Source: Massilia sp. METH4 (GTDB lineage: Bacteria; Pseudomonadota; Gammaproteobacteria; Burkholderiales; Burkholderiaceae_D). From it: a stretch of DNA of 64,000 nucleotides. The stretch spans positions 4,650,001 to 4,714,000 of the forward strand of contig NZ_CP146614.1 in assembly GCF_037094685.1 (NCBI RefSeq). Reading direction: 5' to 3'. Under the pieces are notes generated by a model, which saw nothing but the letters and a program-made list of their open reading frames with translations, ran no database searches and had not been told where the DNA came from. Position numbers and translations under genes: made by a program. This document shows, piece by piece, positions 34,144-43,174 of the stretch; the stretch's first letter is position 1; every line of letters begins with the position of its first letter.

Positions 34144-35105
34144 GCACCGTGGGCAAGATCGGCATGAAGGTAGCCCGGCGCGCCGTCGAGGCCGACGATA
34201 TCTGCAGCTTCGAACTCGTGCCGCTGGACGGGGCGCCGCTGCCGCCCTTCACGGCGGGTGCCCACATCGACGTGCACGTGGGCGACGGCATCGTGCGGCA
34301 GTATTCGCTGTGCAATGCGCCCCATGAAACGCACCGCTACGTGATCGGCGTGCTGCGCGAGCCGGCTTCGCGTGGCGGCTCCCGTGCGATGCATGAGCGC
34401 ATCGTCGAAGGCGCCGAGCTGGAAGTGAGCGCGCCGCGCAACCTGTTCGCGCTCGCGGAGGGCGGACATCACAGCGTGCTGTTCGCGGGCGGCATCGGCA
34501 TCACGCCGCTGCTGGCGATGGCCGAGCACCTGCATGCTGGCGGGCGATCGTTCACGCTGCACTACAGCGTGCGCTCGGCGATGCGGGCCGCCTTCCGCGG
34601 CCGCTTGCTGGAAGCGCCGTTCGCCGGGCGCGTGCGCCTGCACGTGGACGAGGAGGGCACCGGGCTCGACGTCGCCGCCGCGCTGGCCGATTGCCCCCCG
34701 GGCACCCACCTGTACGTCTGCGGTCCGGCCGGCTACATCGACCACGTGCTGGCTGCGGCGCGTGCGCTGGGCTGGGCCGACGACCGCCTGCACCGCGAGT
34801 ACTTCGGCGCCGCGCCCGTCGTGGCCGGGGAGGGCGAGCGCCCGTTCGACGTGCGCATCGCCAGCAGCGGCGCGACCTACACGATTCCGGCCGGGCGCAC
34901 CGTGATCCAGGTACTGGCCGAGCATGGCGTGGACGTGCCGGTGTCCTGCGAGCAGGGCGTGTGCGGCACCTGCCTGACGCGCGTGCTCGATGGCGTGCCG
35001 GAGCACCGCGACCTGTATCAGACGGAAGAGGAGCAGGCCGCGAACGACCATTTCACCCCCTGCTGTTCGCGCGCGAAGAGCGCGCTGCTGGTGCTCGACC
35101 TGTAG
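34140..35105 (+). CDS. vanB: Vanillate O-demethylase reductase subunit
   Basis: 321 residues, class IA oxygenase reductase: an FMN-binding barrel with RQYSLCNAP, an NAD domain with FAGGIGITPLLAMAE and LYVCGPAGYID, and a C-terminal plant-type 2Fe-2S ferredoxin with CEQGVCGTCLTRVL and a distal Cys in TPCCSRAK. It passes electrons from NADH to VanA. It overlaps vanA by four bases (ATGA). Confidence 0.92.
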   Translation: MSTVGKIGMKVARRAVEADDICSFELVPLDGAPLPPFTAGAHIDVHVGDGIVRQYSLCNAPHETHRYVIGVLREPASRGGSRAMHERIVEGAELEVSAPRNLFALAEGGHHSVLFAGGIGITPLLAMAEHLHAGGRSFTLHYSVRSAMRAAFRGRLLEAPFAGRVRLHVDEEGTGLDVAAALADCPPGTHLYVCGPAGYIDHVLAAARALGWADDRLHREYFGAAPVVAGEGERPFDVRIASSGATYTIPAGRTVIQVLAEHGVDVPVSCEQGVCGTCLTRVLDGVPEHRDLYQTEEEQAANDHFTPCCSRAKSALLVLDL

Positions 35106-35133
35106 TTCATACCACTAAAAACAAGGAGGAGAC

Positions 35134-36306
35134 ATGACATACCAATTGAAGCGCCGTATCCTGCTCAAGGGCGCCGCCGCGGCCGGCCTGCTGCCCTCGT
35201 TCGCCTTCGCGGCCGAGCCGCTGAAGGTTGGGCTGATCGTGCCGATGTCCGGCCCGTTCGCCTCGACCGGCCGGCAGATCGAAGCGGCCGTGAAGCTGTA
35301 CCAGCAGAAGAACGGCGACAGCGTGGCCGGCAGGAAGATCGAGATCGTGCTGAAGGATGACGGCGGCGTGTCGCCGGACGTGACGAAGCGCCTGGCCCAG
35401 GAACTGGTGGCACGCGACAAGGTGCGCGTGCTGGCCGGCTTCGGCCTCACGCCGCTGGCGCTGGCCGCGGCGCCCGTCGCCACGCAGGCGAAGGTGCCGA
35501 TGATCGTGATGGCGGCCGCCACCTCGATCATTCCGCAGCGCTCGCCCTTCATCGTGCGCACCGGCTTCACCCTGGCCCAGGTGACCGCGCCGCTGGCCGA
35601 CTGGGCGGCGAAGAACCGCATCGGCCGCGTGATGACCTTCGTGGCCGACTACGGACCCGGGCTGGACGCCGAGAAAGTGTTCGTGAAGCGCTTCACGGCC
35701 GGCGGCGGCAAGGTGCTCGATTCGCTGCGTTCGCCGCTGCGCAATCCGGACTACGCGCCATTTCTCGCACGGGTGAAGGATGCGAAGCCAGACGCGCTGT
35801 TCGTCTTCGTGCCGTCCGGCGAGGGCGCGGCCGTGCTGAAGCAGTTCAACGACCGCGGCCTGGGCACGGCCGGCATCCGCCTGATCTGCACGGGCGACGT
35901 GCTCGATGACGACCTGATGACCGGGATCGGCGCTGCCGCCAACGGCGTCGTCAGCAGCCACCATTATTCGGCCGCGCATCCGTCCGCCGAGAACAAGGCC
36001 TATGTGAATGCCTTCATGGCCGCGAACAAGGGCATGCGGCCGAACTTCCACTCGGTCGGCGCCTACGACGGCATGCACCTGCTGTACCAGGCGCTGGCCA
36101 AGGCCGGCGGCGACGCCGATGGCGCCAGGCTCGTCGCGGCGATGAAGGGCATGGCGTGGAACAGCGTGCGCGGCCCCGTGCGCATCGATGCCGGCAGCCG
36201 GGACATCGTGCAAACCGTGTATATCCGCAAGGCGGCGCAGGTCGACGGCGCCATGTTCAACGTGGAGTTCGACAAGGTCGACAACTTCGCCGACCCCGGC
36301 GTGTAA
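35134..36306 (+). CDS. ABC transporter substrate-binding protein (aromatic acid type), van-linked
   Basis: 390 residues. The N-terminus has a Tat-like or Sec signal (LKRRILLKGAAAAGLLPSFAFA), then LKVGLIVPMSGPFASTGRQI. It resembles the protein at 21.2 kb (shared KRLAQELV, GFGLTPLALAAAPVA and FVADYGPGLDAE blocks), so the two are paralogues. Following vanAB by 28 bp with its own AAGGAGGAG, it probably binds vanillate or a related acid and uses the livHMGF membrane parts. Confidence 0.85.
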   Translation: MTYQLKRRILLKGAAAAGLLPSFAFAAEPLKVGLIVPMSGPFASTGRQIEAAVKLYQQKNGDSVAGRKIEIVLKDDGGVSPDVTKRLAQELVARDKVRVLAGFGLTPLALAAAPVATQAKVPMIVMAAATSIIPQRSPFIVRTGFTLAQVTAPLADWAAKNRIGRVMTFVADYGPGLDAEKVFVKRFTAGGGKVLDSLRSPLRNPDYAPFLARVKDAKPDALFVFVPSGEGAAVLKQFNDRGLGTAGIRLICTGDVLDDDLMTGIGAAANGVVSSHHYSAAHPSAENKAYVNAFMAANKGMRPNFHSVGAYDGMHLLYQALAKAGGDADGARLVAAMKGMAWNSVRGPVRIDAGSRDIVQTVYIRKAAQVDGAMFNVEFDKVDNFADPGV

Positions 36307-36310
36307 AAAG

Positions 36311-36382
36311 TTTCCTGAAAAATGGGGACAGACCCCATTTTTCAGGAAACAGTTGCTCGAAAAATGGGGTCTGTCCCCATTT
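36311..36382. repeat. Two palindromic repeats, GGGGTCTGTCCCC family
   Basis: The first is a perfect 17-bp stem (TTTCCTGAAAAATGGGG and complement) with a 5-base loop at 36311-36349. The second, AAAAATGGGG-TCTGT-CCCCATTTT, abuts the stop codon of the pcaCD gene. They separate two convergent genes and are likely two-way terminators. Confidence 0.85.
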
Positions 36383-37624
36383 TCAGAGAAACAGTTGCAC
36401 CGCGCGGGCGAACGCGGCGGGCTGTTCGATTGCGGCGATGTGCGACGCATCCGCCAGCACGACCAGCCGGGCACCGGGGATCGCGTCGGCGATCGTTTGC
36501 GACATCGCCACCGGCGCGCCCTGGTCGAGTTCGCCGGCGATCACCAGCGTTGGCACGGAGATCGAAGGCAGGCGCGACGTCGTGTCCACATTGCCTACCG
36601 CATGGCAGCACCCCACGTAGCCGACCGGGTCGGTGCTGGTGAGCCGCCGCCGCCAGCGGGCGACGGTGCCGGCGTGCGTGGCGCGGAAGGCTTCGTGGAA
36701 GTAGCGGCCCATCACCGTGTCGGCGATCGCCTCGATGCCTCCTTCGCGGACGGTGGCGATGCGCTGTTTCCACCCGTCGCGCGCCGCTTCCGGGTAGCCG
36801 GACGACGAATTGGCGATCACGAGCGCCTGCACCAGCGAAGGATGCCGCAGCGCCAGCTCCTGCCCCACCATGCCGCCCATCGACAGGCCGATCCACGTCA
36901 CCGGGCCGGTGCCCAGCTCCAGCAGCAGCCGGGCCGCGTCGTCGGCCAGCGCGGCCATGTCGTAGGCGCCTTCCGGCGCCTCGGAACCGCCGTGGCCGCG
37001 GTGGTCGTAGGCGATCACGCGGCTGTCCTCGGCCAGCAGGTTGGCCAGCCCGTCCCACATCGCCAGGTCCATGCCCAGGGCGTGGGACAGGACGATCGTG
37101 CGGCGCGGCAGCTGGCCGTTGCGCGGTTCGCGGACCGTGTAGTGCAGGGCGGGGCGGCTGGCGGTGCGGCCGGCGCGGCCCACGCCCGGATGAGGCACGG
37201 ATCCCGGCTGCGTGGGTGCCAGCGAGTGGCCGGCCTCGCGCAGGATCTGCTGCGTGTGCGCGAACGCCGTGTTGGCGGCCGGCACGCCGGCGTAGATGGC
37301 CGACTGCATCAGCACTTCCTTCAGTTCATCCGGGCTCATGCCGCCCTCGGCGCCCGGGCGCAGCGCGGCGCGCACGTGCAGCTCGAACTCTTCCCAGCGC
37401 CCCAGGGCGATGGTGATCGACAGCACGATGGCGCGGCGCGTCTTGAATTCGAGACCGGGACGGCCCCAGATCTCGTTCCAGGCGAAGCGCGTGATCAGGT
37501 TCTGGAAGTCGGCATTGAACGCATTGGCGTTGTTCAGTGAACGGTCCACCCACTCGTCGCCGAGGATGGTGCGGCGGTTCTGCAGGCCGCGTTCGAAGTC
37601 GTGATCGAAAGGGTCGATGGTCAT
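36383..37624 (-). CDS. pcaCD: Fused 4-carboxymuconolactone decarboxylase / 3-oxoadipate enol-lactonase
   Basis: 413 residues. Residues 1-125 are a carboxymuconolactone decarboxylase domain (RTILGDEWVDRSL, RFAWNEIWGRPGL, HVRAALRPGAEGGMSPDELKE-type core). After a Pro/Gly linker, residues about 155-413 are an alpha/beta hydrolase like PcaD, with triad Ser248 (GLSMGGM), Asp367 (GELDQGAP) and His395 (DASHIAAI). Two successive pathway steps are thus joined. Fusion is known as PcaL in actinobacteria, where the lactonase comes first; here the decarboxylase comes first. The start lies two bases after the pcaB stop. Confidence 0.9.
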   Translation of the reverse strand: MTIDPFDHDFERGLQNRRTILGDEWVDRSLNNANAFNADFQNLITRFAWNEIWGRPGLEFKTRRAIVLSITIALGRWEEFELHVRAALRPGAEGGMSPDELKEVLMQSAIYAGVPAANTAFAHTQQILREAGHSLAPTQPGSVPHPGVGRAGRTASRPALHYTVREPRNGQLPRRTIVLSHALGMDLAMWDGLANLLAEDSRVIAYDHRGHGGSEAPEGAYDMAALADDAARLLLELGTGPVTWIGLSMGGMVGQELALRHPSLVQALVIANSSSGYPEAARDGWKQRIATVREGGIEAIADTVMGRYFHEAFRATHAGTVARWRRRLTSTDPVGYVGCCHAVGNVDTTSRLPSISVPTLVIAGELDQGAPVAMSQTIADAIPGARLVVLADASHIAAIEQPAAFARAVQLFL

Positions 37625-37626
37625 CG

Positions 37627-39009
37627 TCAGGGTTCCGTGTTGAAGGAGGCCGCCTGCGCGCGCAAAGCAGCCAGTTGTCGCGCGGCGAGACGGCGCGCGG
37701 CCGAAGCGGCGGCAACGGGGTCGAACAGCGCCAGCAGGGCATCGACATCGCAGCGGCCGCGCAGCGCTTCGTTCGACTGCACCGCATCCGGCAGCAGCTC
37801 GGCCAGGTGGCGGCCCTCGGCCACCGCGCGGCGCGTCAGGCCCTCGACGAATTCGTGCGCGGCCGGGCGGCCGATGGTTTCCGCCAGGCCGATCGACAGC
37901 GCCTCGGCAAAGATCAAGCCTTGCAGGCCATCGATATTGCGGCGCATGCGGGCGGTATCGACGGCGAGGCCGCCGAAGGCGTCGTTCAGCGCCTGCAAGG
38001 CGCCGTGCGCGCTGATGAACAATTGCGGCCATTCGGCAAGCTCGGCCTGCCAGTTGCCCAGGCCGCGCTCGTGCTGCTGGCCCATCATCGCCAGCAGTGC
38101 GGCGGCATGCTGCGGCGTGCGGCCGGCGGCTGCCAGCGCGATCATCGCGGAGACGGGATTGCGCTTGTGCGGCATGGCCGAGGAACCGCCGCGGCCATTG
38201 CCGGACGGTTCGGCCAGCTCGCCGATCTCGCCCTGCGCCATCAGCGACAGGTCGGTGGCGATCTTGCCCAGGCTGCCCGTCAGCACGGCCACTTCCAGCC
38301 CCAGGCGCACCCAGTCGTCGCGCTGCGTATGCCACGGTGCCTCGGCCACCTTCAAGCCCAGGTCATCGGCCAGGCGCCGCGCCACCGCGCCGGCCTGTTC
38401 ACCCATCACGGCCAGCGTGCCCACGGCGCCGCCCAGCTGCAATTGCAGCGCGCGGCGGGCCGCCTCGCGCAGCCGCTCGCGGGCGCGCAGCAGCGGCGCC
38501 GCCCAGCCCAGCACCTTCCAGCCGAAGCTGGTCACCTGGGCCGGCTGCATCAGCGTGCGCGCCAGCACCGGCGTGTCGATGTGCGCATCGGCCAGCGCCA
38601 GCAGCGTGCCGGTCAGCTGGTCCAGGCCGGCGTCGACCAGCCGCAGCGCATCCCGCGTGGCCAGCACCATGGCCGTGTCCACCACGTCCTGGCTGGTGCT
38701 GCCCCAATGGACGAAGGCCGCACTGTCCTTGTCGTACAGCGCGACCGTCTTGGTGAGTTCCTTGACGAGGGGGATGGCCAGGCTGCCGGCGCGGCGGCTG
38801 GCCGCGATCAGCGCCGGGATGTCGTACAGCTGGGCGTTGCAGACGCCGGCGATGGCGCGCGCGGCGGCCGCGGGGATCATGCCCTCGGCCGCCTGCGCGG
38901 CGGCCAGGGCCTGCTCGAAGCGGAACATGCCCTGGACGATCGCGGCATCGTCGAACACCGCGATCATCTCGGTCGTCGTCAGGAAGCTGTCGAAGATCGA
39001 TACGCTCAT
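37627..39009 (-). CDS. pcaB: 3-carboxy-cis,cis-muconate cycloisomerase
   Basis: 460 residues, fumarase/argininosuccinate lyase superfamily. The signature GGSSAMPHKRNPV is near residue 270 with the catalytic Ser loop. It lactonises 3-carboxymuconate to 4-carboxymuconolactone. The ATG at 39009 gives the usual MSVSIFDSFLTT start and has GGGAG upstream; an in-frame ATG 51 bases earlier overlaps pcaG. Third gene of pcaHGB(CD). Confidence 0.92.
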   Translation of the reverse strand: MSVSIFDSFLTTTEMIAVFDDAAIVQGMFRFEQALAAAQAAEGMIPAAAARAIAGVCNAQLYDIPALIAASRRAGSLAIPLVKELTKTVALYDKDSAAFVHWGSTSQDVVDTAMVLATRDALRLVDAGLDQLTGTLLALADAHIDTPVLARTLMQPAQVTSFGWKVLGWAAPLLRARERLREAARRALQLQLGGAVGTLAVMGEQAGAVARRLADDLGLKVAEAPWHTQRDDWVRLGLEVAVLTGSLGKIATDLSLMAQGEIGELAEPSGNGRGGSSAMPHKRNPVSAMIALAAAGRTPQHAAALLAMMGQQHERGLGNWQAELAEWPQLFISAHGALQALNDAFGGLAVDTARMRRNIDGLQGLIFAEALSIGLAETIGRPAAHEFVEGLTRRAVAEGRHLAELLPDAVQSNEALRGRCDVDALLALFDPVAAASAARRLAARQLAALRAQAASFNTEP

Positions 39010-39028
39010 CCGTTTTTTCTCCCGTTCC

Positions 39029-39535
39029 TCACGTGTAATCGAAGAAGACGGTTTCGTCATCGCCCTGCATGCGGATGTCCCAGCGGTAGCTGCCGTCCGG
39101 CTGGCGGCGCGCCAGCAGCGTGCCGCGGCGCGCTTCCGGCACCTGCGCCAGGATGGGGGACAGGGGCGCGTCGTCCAGGAACACGGCGGTGAACTGGTGC
39201 TTCACCAGACCGCGGGCAAACACCGTCACGAAGGCGGCTGGCGCGTCGGCCGGCGCGTCGGCGGGGCGGGACAGGCGGAACTGGAATTCGCCGCCTTCGC
39301 CGCTCGGAATGCGCCGGAAGCCAGGGATGGCCTGCTGCGCTTCGGCTTGTTCGCCGTGCGGGTTCCACGCTTCGATCTGCGCGTCGTTGATCGGCGCGCC
39401 GTCGCCGTCGTAGATGACGCCGCGCACGGTCACGGTAGGCGCCGATGTCTCGACATTGGCGGTCGCGTCCACGGCCCATTGCCAGGCTTCGTGCGAGAAC
39501 GGGCCGATGGTTTGCGAAGTGGTGATCTTCTTCAT
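39029..39535 (-). CDS. pcaG: Protocatechuate 3,4-dioxygenase alpha subunit
   Basis: 168 residues, intradiol dioxygenase fold. TSQTIGPFSHEAW at the start and GEFQFRLSRP in the middle are typical of PcaG. The alpha chain lacks iron ligands and pairs with PcaH. The ATG at 39535 has GAGGAG upstream; a longer open frame runs back into pcaH but is not homologous. Confidence 0.92.
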   Translation of the reverse strand: MKKITTSQTIGPFSHEAWQWAVDATANVETSAPTVTVRGVIYDGDGAPINDAQIEAWNPHGEQAEAQQAIPGFRRIPSGEGGEFQFRLSRPADAPADAPAAFVTVFARGLVKHQFTAVFLDDAPLSPILAQVPEARRGTLLARRQPDGSYRWDIRMQGDDETVFFDYT

Positions 39536-39545
39536 GTGTGTCTCC

Positions 39546-40241
39546 TCAAAGGCCCATCGGGGTGGCATCGCGTCCGCGCAGGACGATGTCGAATTCATAG
39601 CCGAGCAAGTGCTCGTGCATGGTCTCCTCCATGGAGAAGCGGGAGACCAGGCGCTGGCGGGCAGCTTCGTCCGGCACGCTGTTGAAGATGGGATCGTATT
39701 CGAACAGCGGATCGTTCGGGAAGTACATCTGCGTGACCAGCCGCTGCGCATAGACGTTGCCGAACAGCGAGAAGTGAATGTGCGCCGGGCGGAACGCCTT
39801 GTGGTGGTTGCCCCACGGGTAGGGGCCCGGGCGGACGGTGACGAAGCGGTAGCGGCCGTCGTCGTCGGTCAGCATCTTGCCCCAGCCGTTGAAGTTCGGG
39901 TCCAGCGGCGCGTTGTGCTGGTCCTTCTTGTGGCGGTAACGGCCGGCGGCATTGCATTGCCACACTTCGACCAGCGAGTTGCGCACGGGCTTGCCGTCTT
40001 CGTCGGTCACGCGGCCGGTCACGACGATGCGCTCGCCGATTGCCTCGCCGGCACAGCCTTCCGGCCGGGTCAGGTCGATCTCGCCCGGCAGGACGATGCT
40101 CGGGGTCGCGATGTTGCCGGTGACGGGCAGCGCGGCATCCAGGCGCAGCAGCGGCTGCCGGGGGCCGCGCTTGACGGTCGATTTATATTCGGGATAGACG
40201 AGTTCCGGATACACGCCGGATGGGACGGAATCGAATTTCAC
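39546..40241 (-). CDS. pcaH: Protocatechuate 3,4-dioxygenase beta subunit
   Basis: 231 residues. Iron ligands are visible as Tyr in GRYRHKKDQ, Tyr in GPYPWGN, and two His in RPAHIHFSLFG. It cleaves protocatechuate between the hydroxyls to 3-carboxy-cis,cis-muconate. The start is GTG at 40241, with GAGGAGA upstream. First gene of pcaHGB(CD); divergent from an IclR gene with a perfect palindrome between them. Confidence 0.93.
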   Translation of the reverse strand: MKFDSVPSGVYPELVYPEYKSTVKRGPRQPLLRLDAALPVTGNIATPSIVLPGEIDLTRPEGCAGEAIGERIVVTGRVTDEDGKPVRNSLVEVWQCNAAGRYRHKKDQHNAPLDPNFNGWGKMLTDDDGRYRFVTVRPGPYPWGNHHKAFRPAHIHFSLFGNVYAQRLVTQMYFPNDPLFEYDPIFNSVPDEAARQRLVSRFSMEETMHEHLLGYEFDIVLRGRDATPMGL

Positions 40242-40352
40242 TGGGGTCTCCTCGTGCGCAATTCGCAGTGTTATGGGATGCGGGTCATGTTAGGGGCTCG
40301 CGGCCGGCCGCGGCAACGGGCCAATGTCGGGGTGTATCCGCAATACGCACAT

Positions 40353-40373
40353 TTTGTGCGATACTCGCACAAA
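40353..40373. promoter_or_regulatory. IclR-type operator between pcaH and its regulator
   Basis: TTTGTGCGA-TAC-TCGCACAAA, perfect 9-bp arms. The core GCGATACTCGC resembles the PcaR site core CGATAATCG. Confidence 0.75.
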
Positions 40374-40387
40374 CAGGGGGGTTTTTG

Positions 40388-41176
40388 ATGGAAGCAGCAG
40401 GCAAGGCAGGCAAGCACGAAGCACCGCACCCGCGCGACCTCGTGGCTGGCCTCGAAAAAGGGTTGCAGGTGATCGAAGCGTTCGACCAGGAACGTGCGCG
40501 CCTGACGATTGCCGAGGTGGCCGAACGGACCGGCCTGACGCGGGCGGCGGCGCGCCGCTACCTGATCACGCTCACCCACCTCGGCTATATGCGGCACGAG
40601 AACAAGCTGTTCTCGCTGACGCCGGCCGTGCTGCGCCTTGGCCAATCCTACCTGCACTCGGCGCGCCTGCCGCGCATCGCGCAACCGCTGCTGTACCGCC
40701 TCGCGTACTCGCTGGGCGAGGCGGCATCGTGCGGCGTGCTGGACGACCGGGAACTCGTCTGCGTGGCGGCGGTGAGCGCCGGCCGGCTAGTGTCGACCAC
40801 GCTGCAACCGGGCACCCGGGTGCCGGCCTACTGCACCGCGAACGGCCGGGTGCTGCTCGCGCACCTGCCGCCGGACGAGGTGCAGCGCTACCTGGGCACC
40901 GTGGAGCCTGAGCGGATCACGGCGCACACGATCGTGCACCGCGAGCGGCTGGCGCTGGAGATCGCCCGGGCGCGCGAGCAGGGCTATGCCGTCGTCGACC
41001 AGGAACTGGAGCTGGGCTTGCGGGCGATCGCCGTCCCCCTGCGCAATTTCCGCGGCGAGGTCGTCGCCGCGCTGAACGTCAGCGTGCACGAAGGGCGCAT
41101 GCCGATGGAGGCGATGGTCGAGCGCTGCCTGCCGGCGATGGTGAAGATCCAGGCCGAACTGTCGGCGCTGTTGTAA
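40388..41176 (+). CDS. IclR family regulator of pcaHGB(CD)
   Basis: 262 residues. Helix-turn-helix LTIAEVAERTGLTRAAARRYLITLTHLGYM (about 37-66) and IclR effector domain with LQPGTRVPAYCTANGRVLLAHLPP and ELGLRAIAVPLRN. It is the closest gene to the pcaH promoter, reading away from it, so it probably controls pcaH and itself. It is a distinct paralogue of the proteins at 23.8 and 56.5 kb. Confidence 0.88.
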   Translation: MEAAGKAGKHEAPHPRDLVAGLEKGLQVIEAFDQERARLTIAEVAERTGLTRAAARRYLITLTHLGYMRHENKLFSLTPAVLRLGQSYLHSARLPRIAQPLLYRLAYSLGEAASCGVLDDRELVCVAAVSAGRLVSTTLQPGTRVPAYCTANGRVLLAHLPPDEVQRYLGTVEPERITAHTIVHRERLALEIARAREQGYAVVDQELELGLRAIAVPLRNFRGEVVAALNVSVHEGRMPMEAMVERCLPAMVKIQAELSALL

Positions 41177-41338
41177 CCGCCTCATGCCACCGGACTGCAG
41201 GAAGCCCTCTCGCGAGCCGGCGGCTATCGGCAATCCGGTGAAATGGACGCGCGAGCCCGGGCCAGCCCGTTGCATGCGCCCGTTCCACCGGCGGGCGCGG
41301 GCCGCAGGCCCGGCGGGTTCGGTCGGCGGCGCCTTTTC

Positions 41339-42280
41339 TCAGGCATGCCACCGGTCCCGGTACCGCCCCAGTTCCTCCAGTTCCAGCGAGCGTTCCGCGG
41401 TGCCATGCGTCAGGCACGCGAACGCCCCGCCGATCGCGCCGACGCGCATGCACTCCTCCAACGGCGCGCCGCCGAACCACGCATGCAGGAATGCCGATGC
41501 ATACGCGTCGCCCGCGCCGTTGCTGTCGACGACCGGGCCGTCGAGGTGCGCGCACGGCATGTGGTGCACCGTGCCATCGCCGCGTTCCAGGGCATGGCTG
41601 CCCCGCGCGCCATCGGTCGCGACCACGATCCGTGCCCGTCCTTCGCGCAGGATCGCGCGCATCGCGTCGAACACGCCTTTGCCCAGTGCCGCTGCGCTCA
41701 GGAAGACCAGGTCGGCGCGGTATGCGAACGGGTGGTAGTACGGGTTGCGGCCGTCCCAGTCGTGCAGGTCGGTGGACGTCGGCACGCCGAGCGCTTCGGT
41801 ATCGTCGAACAGCGCGGCGGCCCACGGCATGATGCTGACGTGCACGTGGTCCGACGAGCGGATGTGGGGCAGGTAACGGTCGCGCGGCACGCGCAGCGTG
41901 TCGGGATGCCGGCCGTCGTACAGCGACAGCCGGCGGCCGTCCGGCGCAACGAGGTTCACGCTGCGCCGCGTGCCGCTTTCGTGCACGAGGTAATCGAACT
42001 CCAGCCCCCGTTCGCGGTAGCGCGCATGGATCAGCGCGGCCTGCGGGTCGTCGCCGACGATGTCGACCAGCACGGGCCGATGGCCCAGCGCGAGCAGGCC
42101 CAGGGCCACGCCGTTGCCGGTGTGCGCAACGTAATCGGCCACGGGCGGAACGTGGATCGAATCGGCCATCGCCAACGGCAGCGCGGGAACCCGCACGATC
42201 GTGTCGATGCCGACGCCGCCTGCAACCAGCACGCGCCTGCCGTGCGGCGCGCTGGCGCTTGCTGCCTTGGATGTTTGCAT
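41339..42280 (-). CDS. PfkB family carbohydrate kinase
   Basis: 313 residues from the ATG at 42280. The ribokinase signature VDSNGAGDAYASAFLHAW near residue 251-268 includes the catalytic Asp, and VAGGVGIDTIVRVP is the N-terminal substrate motif. A His-Asp-rich middle (DGRHPDTLRVPRDRYLPHIR) is unusual. The substrate may be a sugar or nucleoside. It is not linked to the pca operon in direction, being convergent with the IclR gene. Confidence 0.85.
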   Translation of the reverse strand: MQTSKAASASAPHGRRVLVAGGVGIDTIVRVPALPLAMADSIHVPPVADYVAHTGNGVALGLLALGHRPVLVDIVGDDPQAALIHARYRERGLEFDYLVHESGTRRSVNLVAPDGRRLSLYDGRHPDTLRVPRDRYLPHIRSSDHVHVSIMPWAAALFDDTEALGVPTSTDLHDWDGRNPYYHPFAYRADLVFLSAAALGKGVFDAMRAILREGRARIVVATDGARGSHALERGDGTVHHMPCAHLDGPVVDSNGAGDAYASAFLHAWFGGAPLEECMRVGAIGGAFACLTHGTAERSLELEELGRYRDRWHA

Positions 42281-43122
42281 GAGTCTCCCGAAAAGTGATG
42301 GATGGCGAAGGTAGCGGAACAACGACCTGTCGGCGTGGTGCTCCGGAGGCGGACAGGACGGCTGGCCCGATCGCCGTGCCATCTTCGACGAGCGCTGTTC
42401 GCGTGTTTCAAGTGTAGCGCCGAACGGCGACAAGATGTAGGAAAACTACGTCATCCATATGCCGATCTGGGGAAGATATCCCCGAGTCGCGCTGTCGAAC
42501 GTTCCAGTGGTGCGGCCCCGCCTCCGCATCTGGATCGCGGTGCACGCAGGCGAGTTCGTATCTTTCCTACAGCGGGCTTGGTAACACCTCGCATCAGCAG
42601 CTGCCGATCGTTGCCGGCGCCCGCGATGTCGCGGTTTGGCTGAAGATGCGCCTGGCGCCGTGACCGGGGCCGAGCTGTCGCAAGGCGCTGCGATGGCGGA
42701 AAATGGGGTGGAACCACCGCTACTGTTGTAGCGGGCCAAATGGACGAGACATTGAATCTTCGTATCGATGCAGCCGCCTGTATAGGCGAATCCGAACGGG
42801 TCACTAGCGGGAAAATATCATCGGATCTTCGTGCGATTGCATTGCCCCGCCATCGCTTTGTAAGAAGTATTCACCGCGCGTGACGTGTCTTGCAAATTTG
42901 GCGAAACCTCCGCGCACTTTCGATACAGCCTGTTGCACCTGGTTTCTCCCGTGTCATGGGCCATCGCCGGCCGCCAGCCATTCCCCGGCGCGCAGCGTGA
43001 TCCAGGCGCGTAAGCGGCCGCTTGTATTCGCCCGCGCTTTCGCTATCGTGGATTGAAACGGCCGCTGCACCGAATCGCGGCTTCAACAATATCTCCTGCC
43101 AGCCGTCGCAAGCTTTTTTAGC
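42281..43122. other. Long intergenic region without a recognisable gene
   Basis: About 840 bp with lower coding character than its surroundings. Short open frames exist on both strands but none has a binding site or family signature. A transcript in plus direction is implied by the terminator at its right edge. Confidence 0.6.
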
Positions 43123-43149
43123 CCCGGCGCGTTCGCGCGCCGGGTTTTT
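43123..43149 (+). terminator. Strong intrinsic terminator upstream of the 43-kb gene pair
   Basis: 9-bp perfect G/C stem (CCCGGCGCG/CGCGCCGGG) with a TTCG loop and five Ts. No gene lies upstream on this strand for over 800 bp, so it ends either a small RNA or a leader of the gene starting at 43175. Confidence 0.75.
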
Positions 43150-43174
43150 CCAGGGGTGTTAAGGGAGATGATCG

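Noticed and set aside
42302..42804. Short open frames between the PfkB gene and the terminator
   Set aside because: No binding site, no family signature, Arg-rich shadow composition on both strands.
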